From Marsupella aquatica (lineage: Eukaryota; Marchantiophyta): DNA of 64,000 nucleotides. The stretch is taken from the NCBI GenBank assembly GCA_973895155.1, contig OZ316896.1:7316001-7380000 (forward strand). The letters are read 5' to 3'. The position numbers were made by a program, and so were the translations under genes. Positions within the stretch are counted from its first letter, which is position 1. Every line of letters starts with the position of its first letter. Positions 10,331-20,982 of this stretch are shown in pieces. The notes below the pieces were generated by a model, which searched no databases, was not told the origin of the DNA, and worked only from the letters and a program-made list of their open reading frames with translations.

Positions 10331-12033
10331 TAGCTCCCCACTTAATTGTGAAGCGTCCTCACAAACAACTTCATCTTCATCCATATAGTATTTCTTGAGG
10401 CGGTTGTAGTGAATGCAAACTGGGTACACCTCTCCAGTTATGTTGGCCAATTGCACGGAGCCATTGGAGAACTTCATGGTTATCCTTAAGGGTCCTAACC
10501 AGCGAGTGTAAAGTTTACCTGGAAACCTACTATACCTACTGTCGTAAAGTAATACAAGATCTCTTGTGTGAATACTAATTGGTTTCAACTTTTTATGATA
10601 TTGCTGCTTCATGGTATTCTGTCTATATTCTACTCTCTCAGTTGAAATCATTCTTGCCTCTTCTAAAGCTTCTAATCTATATTCTCGCTCCTCTAGGCTT
10701 TCCTCCTCTGAGGCTCTCTCTTTAATTGTAACTTGAAATGTAGGAATCTCAAGTTGCATGGGTACCAGAGCTTCCTGTCCAAATGTTAAGAAAAAAAGTG
10801 TATGACCGGTAGTGGATTTATAGGCTAAATTGTAAGCAAAAACAGCAGCAAACAATTTATCATCCCAATCGAGTTTGTTCTGGGCTATGGTCTTGTTTAA
10901 TATCCTTCCTATAATTCCATTGGCTTGTTCTGTCAACCCATTTGCCTTTGGGTGGTAAGGAGTAGTAGGCCTATGTCTAACTAAATACTGCTTATTTAAA
11001 CGACTAATTATATCATTCAGAAAATGGGTTCCTCTATCACTAACTAATTCTAGTGGTGCGCCATACCTGGTGAAGATCTGCTCAAACATGAATCGAGCCG
11101 TAATAATTGCATCATCCTTCGTTGTCGGCCCGGCCTCCACCCACTTAGTTGCATAATCCGTGCCCAGGATTATGTACTTGTTCCTCCGAGGATGGGTTAA
11201 TGGTTTCAGGGGTCCAATGTAATCAATACCCCACTTCTCAAATGGTGCCAGAGGTAGAATAGGGTGCAGTGGATGTCTTGTGGACGCCCTTGTTCCTCCC
11301 GCTCGTTGACAAGGATCGCATTGTTTGATAAACTGATAGACATCCTTGTGCAAGGTGGGCCACTAGTAACCGGCATTTAATATTTTTTTAGACGTGGTTA
11401 ATGGAGAAAAATGTCCTCCGGCTTCCTCTCCATGCATAGCCCGTAAGACTCGTTTTACCTCTCCTTTCTCCAAACACCTTTGAATTGTGCCGCTGATTCC
11501 ATACCTGTGTAGCACGCCCCTAATGCATTGATACTGTCTGACCTTCCACAAAAAGACTGCGGCTTGTTCTCGGTTTAGCCCTGGCTGTAATCTGGATGTG
11601 CTGAGAAATTGTAAAATCTCAAGGTACCATGTATCAGCTATTTCCACAACGAATAGTTCCTCATCGGGGAATCAATCATCGATGCAATCCGTGGCAGGTT
11701 CACCTGTGATCCTTGAAAAGAAGTCGGCATTTGCATGTAGCTTTCCCGGCTTGATTTTTAGCTTGTAGTCAAATTCCTGTAATAGCAAAATCCATCTTGC
11801 TACCCTGCCTGTAAGGTCCGGCTTATTTACTAGGTACTTCAAACTTTCATGATCAGTATGAAAGATTACCTTGTACCCTAGCAAATAATGCCTAAGCTTT
11901 TTACATGAATAAATGACTCCTAATGCTTCTCTTTCTGTGGTGGAGTAGTTTCGTTCGGCATCGGCAAGCTGGTGGCTTGCGAAGTATATAGGATGGTCCC
12001 TTCCTTTCTCATCTAACTGACTTAGTAGTCTCA
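10319..12033 (-). CDS. RNase H and integrase of Ty3 element D (pol 3' part, 5'-truncated)
   Basis: From 12030 leftwards the minus strand encodes RNase H (DEKGRDHPIYFASHQLADAE, with the HTDHESLKYL and ANADFFSR motifs), with at least two interruptions near 11660 and 11355. An integrase frame of 344 aa (11353-10319) follows. The integrase has a partial zinc finger (CDPCQRAGG) and a DDE core with D in GIDYIGPL, D in LVSDRGTHF and E in NGLTEQANG. Its C-terminal part has no chromodomain. The stop codon TAG is supplied by the first 12 bases of the LTR. Upstream, the element is cut at about 12033, so reverse transcriptase and gag are missing. The pol type differs from element B and chromovirus A. Family placement Ty3 is secure; lineage not. 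Confidence 0.85.
10331..10345 (-). promoter_or_regulatory. Polypurine tract of element D
   Basis: Minus-strand AAGTGGGGAGC directly abuts the LTR start TGTGATGCC. It is the expected plus-strand priming site for reverse transcription. The pol frame reads through it. Confidence 0.7.
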
Positions 12034-12661
12034 GCTAGTCTAAGTCCTTAGTGTGTGTCACCAGCTTAGCGCCTTGCCTTTGTCGGTGCCACATCTCATT
12101 GTCCACAAGTCTCTCCATGCTAAGTCCTCCTTGGATAGCCTATCCGGGCCTGGACCATAAGGGAGCTCGGCGACAGAGTCAGCGATATTGGAGCTAAGTA
12201 TAAAGGTAGTCGAGTTCCGTGACTTGCACCCCCCCTTAAAAATGGTCACGTCCGTGTGACCTAAGTAAACGTTTGAGCATGCCTAGACCACTTTAGGTCT
12301 TAAAAATATTATGAGGTAACAAATGGTTTGCCCATAAGGCTGATGCAAACCAGGTTGGTATGCGCATTCCAGACTTAGGAAATTCCAACCTATCCCACTT
12401 ATCCAAGTAGGATGCAAGCCCAAGCAGGTAAACTAACTCCAAACTCATCGGACCCATTGTTCTCCCCTTGGGGTATCCCCTTTAGTTTGAACCAGCCCGC
12501 CCACAGATGTGAGGCGGGCGCCATCAACTTCCACTTGCAAAAAGCAAATTGGCCGCCCAACAATCTCTAGCGCCCACACAATCCAACTTTATCCTCAACA
12601 GGCCGGGAGGAGTGAAACTAGGATACAACTCACAAAGGTAGTTAGAACTGCCAATACCAGT
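12034..12661. other. Junction region: probable 3' end and LTR remnant of chromovirus A
   Basis: No coding sequence that I can support. On the minus strand there are two purine tracts: CCCCAAGGGGAG near 12465-12480, and AAGGGGGGG ending about 12232, followed by TGCAAGTCACGG. Either could be the polypurine tract with an LTR start after it. The segment 12034-12231 would then be part of an LTR truncated against element D. I could not match it to the LTR-like sequence at 55300 and beyond, so the assignment is tentative. Confidence 0.35.
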
Positions 12662-13381
12662 TCACAATTGCGGTAGGCTGCTTTGCTTACGATAAATTCC
12701 AAGGATCTTTGGGGCATTACCCAAATTTCCTTCCGGTTCCCAAGTACTCTCGCCTTGATCATAGCCAACCCACTTCATCAAATACTCTAAGATTTGCCTT
12801 CCTAACTTGCGTTTGTAACGGTGGTCCAGAATTGCCTCCACCTTAAACTCCTCAGTGTCCTCCACTAGCATGGCGTCCGGATGCAAGACCTGATCCCGGA
12901 TGGGATCATTATCTTTGACAAATTTCTTGAGTTGGCTAACATGGCCTATGCCCATTTCCCTTGGGTGTCTCCAACACCACTGAAAGCGGATTATCCTTGT
13001 GGGCCCATTGTATGATGTAATAAGGCCCGACATATCTGGGAGCTAGCTTCCTACTTATGTTCCCGTGGTATTGTTCAGGTCTCAACTGCAACCAGACGCT
13101 CTCCCCAATTTCAAAGCTTACCTGCCGTCGATGTTTATCCCCTTGCTCCTTGTATCGACTTTGGGCAAGGGTCATACCCTTAGTAGCCGCTTTCGCAACT
13201 AGGCGCCTCATCCCGTCATCAAATGCTTGGTTGAGTTATACCTAAACTCGGCTATTGTTAAGTGCTTTGCCCAATCCTTTTGATTGGCCGTCACAAAGTG
13301 ACGCAAGTAGTCCTTCACGATACCATTGACTCGTTCCATTTGGCTGTCCGTCTCATGATGATACGCTGATCTTCTGGTGAG
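12662..13381 (-). pseudogene. Chromovirus A integrase C-terminus with chromodomain
   Basis: Minus-strand frames 13381-13034 and 13033-12662 encode the end of the integrase core (TDSQMERVNG carries the catalytic Glu; the usual HPQTDGQ is degenerate). The GPY/F-type region follows (HRRQVSFEIGESVWLQLRP, then RYVGPYYI), then a chromodomain (KVEAILDHR...LEYLMKWVGYDQGESTWEP). The chromodomain places A among the chromoviruses of Ty3 elements and would target integration to modified chromatin. There is a frame change between the two ORFs (near 12950-13030). The piece is separated from the rest of integrase by solo LTR C; skipping C restores the frame. Confidence 0.88.
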
Positions 13382-13386
13382 GTATG

Positions 13387-16071
13387 TGTGACGCCGATGA
13401 CATGGTCCTTATTCTATAATCTGAGTAACTAGGTTGTTGTATGCAAGGAGTAGCTATTGATACCACATAACAATTAGCAAGCTGGCAAGAATAAGGGCAA
13501 TCATGGTGTTAAGAGTAGGGATAAAGGTATTTCAGCTTGAAGACTCCACAACCAAGGCAGACACAGTTGAGGTAGTCACTGTCAAGGCCACCAAGGAGAA
13601 GCTGGCGAAGAGAGGAGGAAGCGAGTCTCCATAACTGAATATGAAGTTGTGTGGTATGGTGATTGTTCTCATGATAAAATTTGAATGTCTTGGGTGTGTA
13701 GCTTCATTTTGTTAGTTAGGTTAGTGGTTCATAGTCTAGTCTTAGAATGTTAGGGAAATAAAAGGCTATGTCGCGCGTGGTCGGCGACCATATCTCGTTC
13801 AATATGTCACCAAATCCGGATCTGTAAAGAGCATTGGAAAGATCTGGCCAAGGCAAGTAAAATCGATATAAAACACTCGGGAGACGGATGTGTATTAAGG
13901 GAGATACGGCCTGATTAGTGTGATGGGTTAACTTGTGGCCGGAATTAGCGGATTCGGCTTCAGTTTCGGGTTAACCCAAGCTCGGCCACGGCTTAGCTTA
14001 GGTAAGCACGGCTTCAGCTTAGCTTAGGTAAGCACGGCTTCAGCTTATCTCAGGTAAGCACGGCTTCAGCTTAGCTCAAGTAAGCACAGCTTCAGCTTAG
14101 GCTTAACTCGGGTTCGGATTAGATTGATCCCGGGTTAGACTTAACTCGGGTTAGCCTAAACTCGGGCTCAGGTTAGCATAGGTAAGCTCGGGTTCGGGCT
14201 CAGCTTAGGTTAGCGGATAGCGGATAGCGGGTAGCGGCCTAACCCGAGACCACGGATTAGCTCTACTTGGGTTAGATAGGATAGCTAGGTTAGCCGAACT
14301 CGGGTTAGCTATGTAACTCGGGTTAGTGCAGTAGTGAGTACCCCCTCTCGGTTGCGGGGGCATAACTCTCTGTGTATTTGACCAAATCGGCTATAATTGA
14401 CCTCGTTGGAAAGAGGAGCTCAAGCCGCTTCCAACGCTGCTATCCACGCAGCAAATGGTTGAATAGAGAAATCAGGAGAGGAGGCACAAGCTCGCGAAAA
14501 CCATGGAGGAGGGCCAAATCCGAAGTACATAGCCAATTCGAGATAGAAATAAAGTTGCGAGTTAGGGTTCAGTAGTTAGAGATAGTGGCGGCTCTGTTAG
14601 GGCTGGGATGGGGCTCCAGCAGCGTAGTATCCACCCATTTGGGCTCAGTATGAGAGTATATAGAGCAGCCCCCGATAGAGGCAGGGGGGACTTCAGTTGT
14701 GTGATCTCACTTAGACTGAGCAGCAGGGAGGAGCTCTGTGCAAGCAAGGCTGGACTTGGACGCTGCGTGTTGGGGAGAGCTTGGTTGTGCTATTACTCAG
14801 GGAGTAATCAGCCAAGCTTCACAGCAACGGGTTGCTAGGTTTGCGAGCTGGATTGTGGCTCTTTCTAGTGGGCAGCACAACTGGGTTCTTTTCCCCCGAT
14901 ATAGAGCCTTGGTGATAGGTGATGTATTGGTGATTGTAAACTGTGGGGAGGATGTCAATTTGATTTGTGGTGAGCACATTAGGGAGGCTGAGACACTGAT
15001 TGAGGGGCAGCAGGAGGAGCATTTAGAGTTCAGTCTAGCAAGGCTACGTGATCCATGGGGAGTCCCGGCCTTTGTCTGGTAGAGAGCACTAAGGGATTTA
15101 TGGCCAGAGCTGAGCTTGTAGGGCAAGCGTGAGGCCGGGCCTCATTGCAGTCTGGGATAGATCGTCGTTAGGCCTGGTACCAGCTTTGAAGTCGAGTCAA
15201 CTATGCATGCGTAACTTGACGTTCTGAATTGGAGGTGTGAGATCTGTATGTGCCCCCAAGAATGAAGTGCAGTGAAGGAGGTTGAGTTCAGGATTGAGTT
15301 TGCAAGGCAAGTACAGGATTGGTTTGAGTCCAATCTGCCGTCGCAATCTGGAGTGAGTCGGGCTCAGGTTCAGGATTGAGCTTGCATGGCAAGCATGGGG
15401 CTTGCGGGGCAAGCACGTCACAATCTGGAGGAGACAGCATTCGGCCCTAGTGTTCGGATCAAGTGTTCTTAGTGAACTATTGTGCACATCTTTGAATCTA
15501 ATTGAGTTTTCCTCTCAGGCCTCATTTCTCTCATGGATGTGTGTGTGTGTGAGGCAATTTGAGTGTATGATGGGACTAGCAGCGCCACTGAGAGGTGTAC
15601 AGGGTGCATTGAAGCGGGCTGGGTGAGGATTGTACGTCATAGCTCTGATTGATGAGAGTGGAATGGCAGAGTGGTGGGGCAATGGCTTAGAAGTCCCTAA
15701 GCCGGGAATCAGTCAGGAGTCACTGGTTTATGGGTACATTCCGGCGGCAGAATAGAAACATACCTATGACAATAAGCATACGTATAGACCTATGCGCACC
15801 GTAGCGCTAGGCCCTGTGTGTACGGGCCCGATATGAAGACCCCTTCTCACCAGAACTATCATGAGCGCAGATCTGATCCCCAACCTTGGTTCCTTGGGAT
15901 TGAGCTGGGGTGATGTGTGATAGAGTCTTGCTATGATAGTCTGGTGTTAAGGGCATAAATTGGTGTTTACCGGCCTTCACAACATCCCTTCGTGATCCTC
16001 GGGTACAAGGAGATGGTTTTGGCACCCATAGTGATGTTTTTGGTGTTAAGACCCATGTCAATCGCGTGACA
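13387..16071 (+). repeat. Solo LTR C (2685 bp) inserted in chromovirus A integrase
   Basis: Starts TGTGACGCC and ends CGTGACA, as does solo LTR F. Flanks are GTATG (13382-13386) and ATATG (16072-16076), a 5-bp target duplication with one mismatch. Skipping it and one duplication restores the integrase frame. It shares with F a 'GATAGAGGCAGGGGG'-like block (about 14680) and a 'CATTCCGGCGGCAGAAT' block (about 15735). Unlike F it has no long ORF0; short frames between 14372 and 15626 show no recognisable domain. So it is a diverged or ORF0-deleted member of the giant-LTR family. Confidence 0.85.
13985..14170 (+). repeat. Tandem repeat within solo LTR C
   Basis: About four copies of a 26-bp unit containing CGGCTTCAGCTTAGCTYAGG, followed by a looser array of CTCGGGTTAG units to about 14330. 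It probably arose by slippage; no function is evident. Confidence 0.8.
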
Positions 16072-17356
16072 ATATGTTCTGGATAACCGGAACAATGCCT
16101 TCCAAAAATGGCTCGTGAACTTGGTATCGCAATCAGACAAGATATACAACAACAATCCCCATTGTCGGAAGACATTGTCAAACACTAGACTGGAAACCTC
16201 TCGGGTTGAAACCATTTTCGTACTCGGCAAGAAATACGCCATCTTGGAAATACGATCCACAATTGTTAAGATGGAGTTACTACCGCAGGATTCAGTTAAC
16301 CCCACAATGAAGTCCATGGAGATGGACTCCCATGGAGCCGCAGCTACTGGTAAGGGTTGCAGAAGTCCTCCTTTTTCCTTATAGACCGTTCGGTTCGTTT
16401 GGCACGAGTAACAACTTTGCACGTGGCGAAGAACCAATTGCTTTATGTTTGGCCAATACACATCTTGCGACATGTTGCGATACATAGAAACTTGTCCGCC
16501 ATGCCCTCTCTAGGGATGTACACACACCTCTGCTTGTATCTGGGTATAACCACTGTGCCAGGAAACTATAAAAAAGGAAACAACAAACAGTAAACAGTAA
16601 ACACCAAATGAATTAGAATTTTTTGAAAATTTTTGGAATTTTTTTTTGGAAATTTGTTTGTTTTGTTTGTTTGTTTGTTTTTTTTGGTTTGTATTTTTGA
16701 CATTTTTTTACTAGCACCCCAAGCTAGTAATAGTAGCGTCTGGCGCTAGCCAAAAATGATTGTTTTTAAAAATATTTTGAAAATTTTGAGTTCCAATGAG
16801 AAATTTTTTATATTTCATATTTGCTCGTAACAGAAATTTTTTTCTCATAACAGGAAATCATTTACCTGTTTCCAGGCACGGTGTAAAGCCTCCTTGTATC
16901 TCCATAACTAGACATTTATGCACAGTATCCAACCCCAACAAAATGTGCCTTACCTTGCCTTGGCTAACCCCATTGCTTTGTCATTCCTTGGCTAACCTGT
17001 CATCCCCATATGCCTCGGCCAGAACCTTTGGCCACTCGGATTCGAGCATCGGGATCCCATTGACACATGTGATGATGGTCCCTATGCGATAGCGTGTCAG
17101 CTACCGTGTTTGTCTTCCCCAAAAAGTGACGGACTTTGAAATCAAAATCCGCCAAGAACATCTGCCAGCACATTTTCTTGGGGTTCAGCCTTGGCTTAGA
17201 GTTGAAGTACCCAGTCGGTGATCTATCTATGTGTATTACCACTTTGGGACCGTTCTTAAGGTAAATCTCCCACTTCTTCAATGCGTAGATCACAACATAC
17301 ATTTCCCTTTTTGGTGTGATCCAATGATTTTCCAACTTACATGACTCACAAGCCAT
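16072..17356 (-). pseudogene. Chromovirus A RNase H end and integrase N-terminal/core, interrupted by a MITE
   Basis: The frame at 17356-17000 encodes the end of RNase H (YALKKWEIYLKNG, ADFDFKVRHFLGKTNTVADTLSHR). The integrase zinc-binding region is broken by the MITE at 16542-16892 and by a frame change near 16490. The frame 16485-16077 gives the DDE core: HVQSCYSCQTNR completes the zinc finger, the first Asp is in SMDFIVGL, and the second in SDCDTKF (SDRD in active relatives). The third catalytic residue lies beyond solo LTR C. No functional protein is possible from this copy. Confidence 0.85.
16542..16892. mobile_element. MITE M1, Mutator-like, 351 bp
   Basis: Flanked by a perfect 9-bp duplication CTTGTATCT (16533-16541 and 16893-16901). 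The ends form an imperfect inverted repeat (about 17 of 25 positions), sharing GTGCC(A/T)GGAAAC. The interior is AT-rich with long A and T runs and a central GCTAGC-type motif near 16711-16755. Its ends resemble those of the 14.8-kb Mutator-like element at 37193-52028, so it is probably a deletion derivative of that family. No coding capacity. Confidence 0.82.
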
Positions 17357-18208
17357 AGGACGCCATTGGCGTAATCATTTGCGTCTGTCCAAATCTCAAA
17401 CGGCTTCCCCATCTCAGGTAACTTTGGAACCGATGGCGTTATCATCAGTCGCTTAAGTTCTAAGAATGCTAACTCGCAATCTTGTGTCCACATAAACACT
17501 TTGTTTTTCATTGTTAGTGCGTTTAGGGGCCTCACAATCCTCGCATAGTCTTTCATGTATCTCTGATAGAACCCCGTAAATAATAAGAAGGCTCTAACCT
17601 GCCTTACATTGGATGGGCGCTCCCATCCTTCAATCGATTTCCTTAAGCTTGTCTTGACTAGGCGTAAACCCCTCTGGGGTAAAGGTATGGCCAAGGAACT
17701 GAATCTTGTTCATCACAAACTTGCACTTGCTAGGTTTAGCAAAGAGACAAGCCTTACGAAGGTGAGAGAACACTTCCCTGAGCAACTGCTCATATTCCTC
17801 CAATGTTTTTGAGTAGATTAGGATGTCGTCAATAAAGAGGACCACTCCTTGGTCCAACAAGTCATGAAAGATGGTATTCATCATCTTCATAAACGTCGCT
17901 GTTACATTACACAACCCGAACAACATAACCAAAAATTCATAGGATCCAAACCTTGTGCATATTGCAATCTTATACTCATCTCCCTTAGCCATGCGGATCT
18001 GGTAATACCCAGATCGCAAGTCCACCTTTGAAAACTTCTTATTCTGGAGAGGCAATCAAAGAGGTCATCCATATGAGGTACCTAACGGGTACTTATTCTT
18101 TACTGTTTGCTTATTGAGGGCCTGATAATCTATGCACAATCTCAAAGTACCATCTTTTTTAGACACAAACAGCACGGGAGCCACTTGGTCGATCAACTCT
18201 TCCAAGGC
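17290..18208 (-). pseudogene. Chromovirus A reverse transcriptase and start of RNase H
   Basis: Minus-strand pieces read in order: [22 protein letters not shown], then (frame change near 18060) KKFSKVDLRSGYYQIRM and the catalytic LFIDDILIYS (17815-17845). The thumb region and the tether to RNase H (FEIWTDANDYANGVLW, near 17370) follow. This is a typical Ty3 chromovirus reverse transcriptase. At 18208 it is interrupted by element X. On the far side (19714 onward) the preceding RT linker continues, and skipping X brings the two into register. Frameshifts and stops show it is dead. Confidence 0.88.
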
Positions 18209-18357
18209 GTTGTCGTGGGGATTCCTTTTAGAAGGCTAGAATCCATATTGTGTTATTTGAGTTTATGTGAAGAGAGTTTTACTTAAAAGCTTCATAATAA
18301 TACTATTAGAGCATATATGTTACATTCTATATGTAGTGTGTACATTCTACAATGGTA

Positions 18358-18628
18358 CACAGTAGTTCCACCATTTACGCATAGTAGTTTTACAAACTAG
18401 ATGCATAGTAATTCCACCAACTACGCATAGTAGTTGCACCAATTACACATAATAGTTTCACCAACTACGCATAGTAGTTGCACCAATTACGCATAGTAGT
18501 TTCACCAACTACGCATAGTAGTTTCACCAATTACGCATAGTAGTTGTACCAATTACGCATAGTAGTTCCACCAATTACGCGTAATAATTCCACCAACTAC
18601 GCACAGTAGTTCCACCAACTATGAATAG
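18358..18628 (+). repeat. 22-bp minisatellite in element X
   Basis: About twelve head-to-tail units of the form TAGTTBCACCAAYTACGCATAG, alternating Y and with scattered substitutions. Perfect periodicity of 22 with no unique spacers rules out a CRISPR array. Confidence 0.88.
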
Positions 18629-18927
18629 TACTAGCACACTTATAGGTGCTTGATGCTTGCCACTTGGCTTCCATCCAAAGGTCAAGGCATCGATCCATGC
18701 CCTCTTGGAAAACACAAAGGGGCACTATAAATAAAGTGAAGAGGAGCACACTCTCCTCATTCGCATTGTTTGATCTATCGTGTTGGACTTGCAACACTGT
18801 AAGGAACTCTTCCCCTCTTGTGCACATGTCTTGTTTATTATTTACCTCCATGCTTGGGTACTAACTTGATTGTTAGCCTTAGAACTATTTTATGTTTTAT
18901 GTTTATTAGTCTTGAGATCAATTTAGT

Positions 18928-19416
18928 GTGCTTGTAATGAATAATATGATAAATGGAGTACCTAGAGTTTATCCCCCACCTGCTGTGCCATTTGTTAATC
19001 TTTTCTTAATTAGAATTCATTGTCTTAGCAAGCATACCATGAGAATGCATCTTCTTTATCATTTTGGGTTTGAGTTAATGGAAACAGTTATGAATAGCGA
19101 TGCACCATTTGTATACCCGATTGTTGTTTATGGAAATGAATGGAATGTAACTATTTTTATTTTATATTAGATGGATTTTAATAGACAATCCGTAAATGTA
19201 CCAGAGTTAGATTTGAATAGGCTTCCTAATAATGTGTCTGATTTTCCTTCATCTATTGACATTAGAGTGGTATGCCGTAAGAAGGTTGATTGTAGAGATG
19301 TTTTAGTTAGAAAGTATGGAGATGAAAGATACAATGTTATATTTAGGATGCCAGAGCCTGTGATTATATCATCTATGGTAAATCTTAAGATCATAGTCTT
19401 TGTTTTCTATAATTGA
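18928..19416 (+). other. Weak coding remnant in element X
   Basis: Two short adjacent frames, 18928-19170 and 19171-19416. The first reads YPIVVYGNEW..., the second DVLVRKYGDERYNVIFR. They lie downstream of a TATA-like box and could be the amino end of a deleted transposase. I do not recognise a domain; codon use is AT-rich and ordinary splice sites are uncertain. Confidence 0.3.
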
Positions 19417-19713
19417 CTTGTCTAATTGTAGGATTCGTTGGAAATTGCAATCTATGACTTGACTTGGGAAGTAAGTTATGTGGAAAGAGGATAGGCCGAT
19501 TCGAGGCTTAGTGTGAGGAAGCCGCTCATCGTAGAGTGGAACAAAGGCTGTGAGAGATATTTTAGAGGATAACGGTGAGAGAAATTGATCGACAAAGGGG
19601 ATCGCAAGGGTAATATGAGGTGAGAAAAGACGTATTTTGGAAAGGTTTCTTCCAAGATAGGAAAAACAAGAGCTCGGTGCTTCCCAAGAACTAAAGATTC
19701 CCCCGACAACGTT

Positions 19714-20341
19714 CTTTAACATCATTCATTCGTTCAGGTTCAGACTATAAGGAGCTTTAGCCTGAGGAGCCGAACTTGGCTCCAACTCAACTATCTTGGT
19801 GATCCATTTCTCTCCGCGGGGGTAAACCTTTAGGTAGCTTTTGCGAGAGGACATCATTGAATTCCTCTAAAATTTCAGGAATTCAATCGCAGTCGGGCCC
19901 AACCTTAGCTGACTTAACCTTTGGCAGCAAAGCAACCTCCTTAACTGGGTGGAGATGAAAGAAGAAACATTCATGTCCACCCTTGAAGTCTTTCCACCAT
20001 TGCTTCACCGATACATACCAAACAACCACAACACTTTACTTACTTTGAGAAATCTTTCTTTATTTTTGGTAATTTTGTGTACAACGATGGGCTAACTCCC
20101 CTTATTGGGAAAATTGAGCACCTCATCCCCCGGTTCAAGGTAACATTTTGCTTTCTGAGATAACCTACCAACAAAATGAAGTCTACGACTAGACTATCTA
20201 GAATATAGAACATCTCCTGACTAACAAAATTTTGTTGTTCGCCTATGACCTCTACCCAAAATCTATGTACCACTCTCGACACTATCCCTTTCGTGTCGTT
20301 GACAAACTTGCACACTAACGGTTGTAGCAACTCTTGCACGT
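19714..20341 (-). pseudogene. Chromovirus A protease C-terminus and RT linker
   Basis: The frame 20339-20040 continues the aspartic protease (VQELLQPLVCKFVNDT..., FILLVGYLRKQNVTLN). The stretch 20040-19714, with frame changes, gives the conserved linker to RT (ILEEFNDVLSQKLPKGLPPRREMDH). The protease active site (LVDTGTTACFI) lies at the far side of element B, near 53380-53420, and the frame joins when B is ignored. Confidence 0.78.
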
Positions 20342-20982
20342 TGTTGTGCCGAAAGATTTTGGCTTAGGAATGGCTTTTATAGGGGATGATGGGCGAGGCC
20401 TCCCGGTTGGGTTGCATGCATGCTGACTCGGAGGGGCTGCTTGGTTGGATGGATTGAGGTTTGGTGATTGGGTGACTCATCATCACCAGGTTTGGTGTTT
20501 GGGTGAGTCCAACAGTTTGTGTGAGTGTTGGATCCAGGTGGGGATTTCTCAAGTTTGGAGCCTCGTCGATCCAGACGGGGATTTCTCAAGTTTGGAGCCT
20601 TGTCGATCCAGGCGGGGATTTCTTGAGTTTGGAGCCTCGTTAGTCCAGGCCCGAGTTTCGTGTGAGCTGTTTTAGACTAGTGAAGTAGCTAGTCAAGTTT
20701 TGGTTTTGTGAGCTAAGGAGGAAAGTTTTTCCATCAGATTTTGAGTAGATAGTCACGCAAGGAGTTTGGCTTGACAAGTTAGAGGTAGCGGCCCGCCGTA
20801 GGGCCAACTACCACACTCTTGCGGGCAAGCTTACTCGAGGGCACCCATTGTAACCTTTGTGAGAAAAGTAAAAAAAATAAAGGAGTGAGAGTTCACTCTG
20901 AAAAGTGCTTGTCGCCTGTCCCAATCGCAGCCAAAAATGCGTCGTTTGCCCGAGGAGCCCCTAACTATAAGTCCTCGCGACA
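20342..20982 (+). repeat. 5' LTR of element B (641 bp)
   Basis: Begins TGTTGTGCCGAAAG and ends CTCGCGACA. Shares long blocks with 52546-53356 but lacks about 200 bp present there. It carries three tandem copies of a roughly 45-bp unit (GGGGATTTCTCAAGTTTGGA...) at 20533-20650, against two in the 3' copy. A TTGGCAACC directly after the LTR is a candidate primer-binding site. Confidence 0.85.

Larger units (their letters stand above)
18209..19713. mobile_element. TIR element X (about 1.5 kb), unclassified DNA transposon
   Basis: The ends are inverted copies of CGTTGTCGKGGGRATTC followed by a CTTTTAG-like run. The trinucleotide GTT flanks both ends (18209-18211, 19711-19713), a possible 3-bp duplication. 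AT-rich compared with the surrounding chromovirus. The left third is a minisatellite; then a TATA-like CTATAAATAAAG (about 18724-18735); then weak frames (18928-19416) with no recognised domain. Skipping it restores the chromovirus RT linker. Superfamily undetermined. Confidence 0.65.

Noticed and set aside
18358-18628. CRISPR-like regular repeat array
   Set aside because: Units are contiguous 22-bp tandem repeats with no spacers; plant DNA; a minisatellite.
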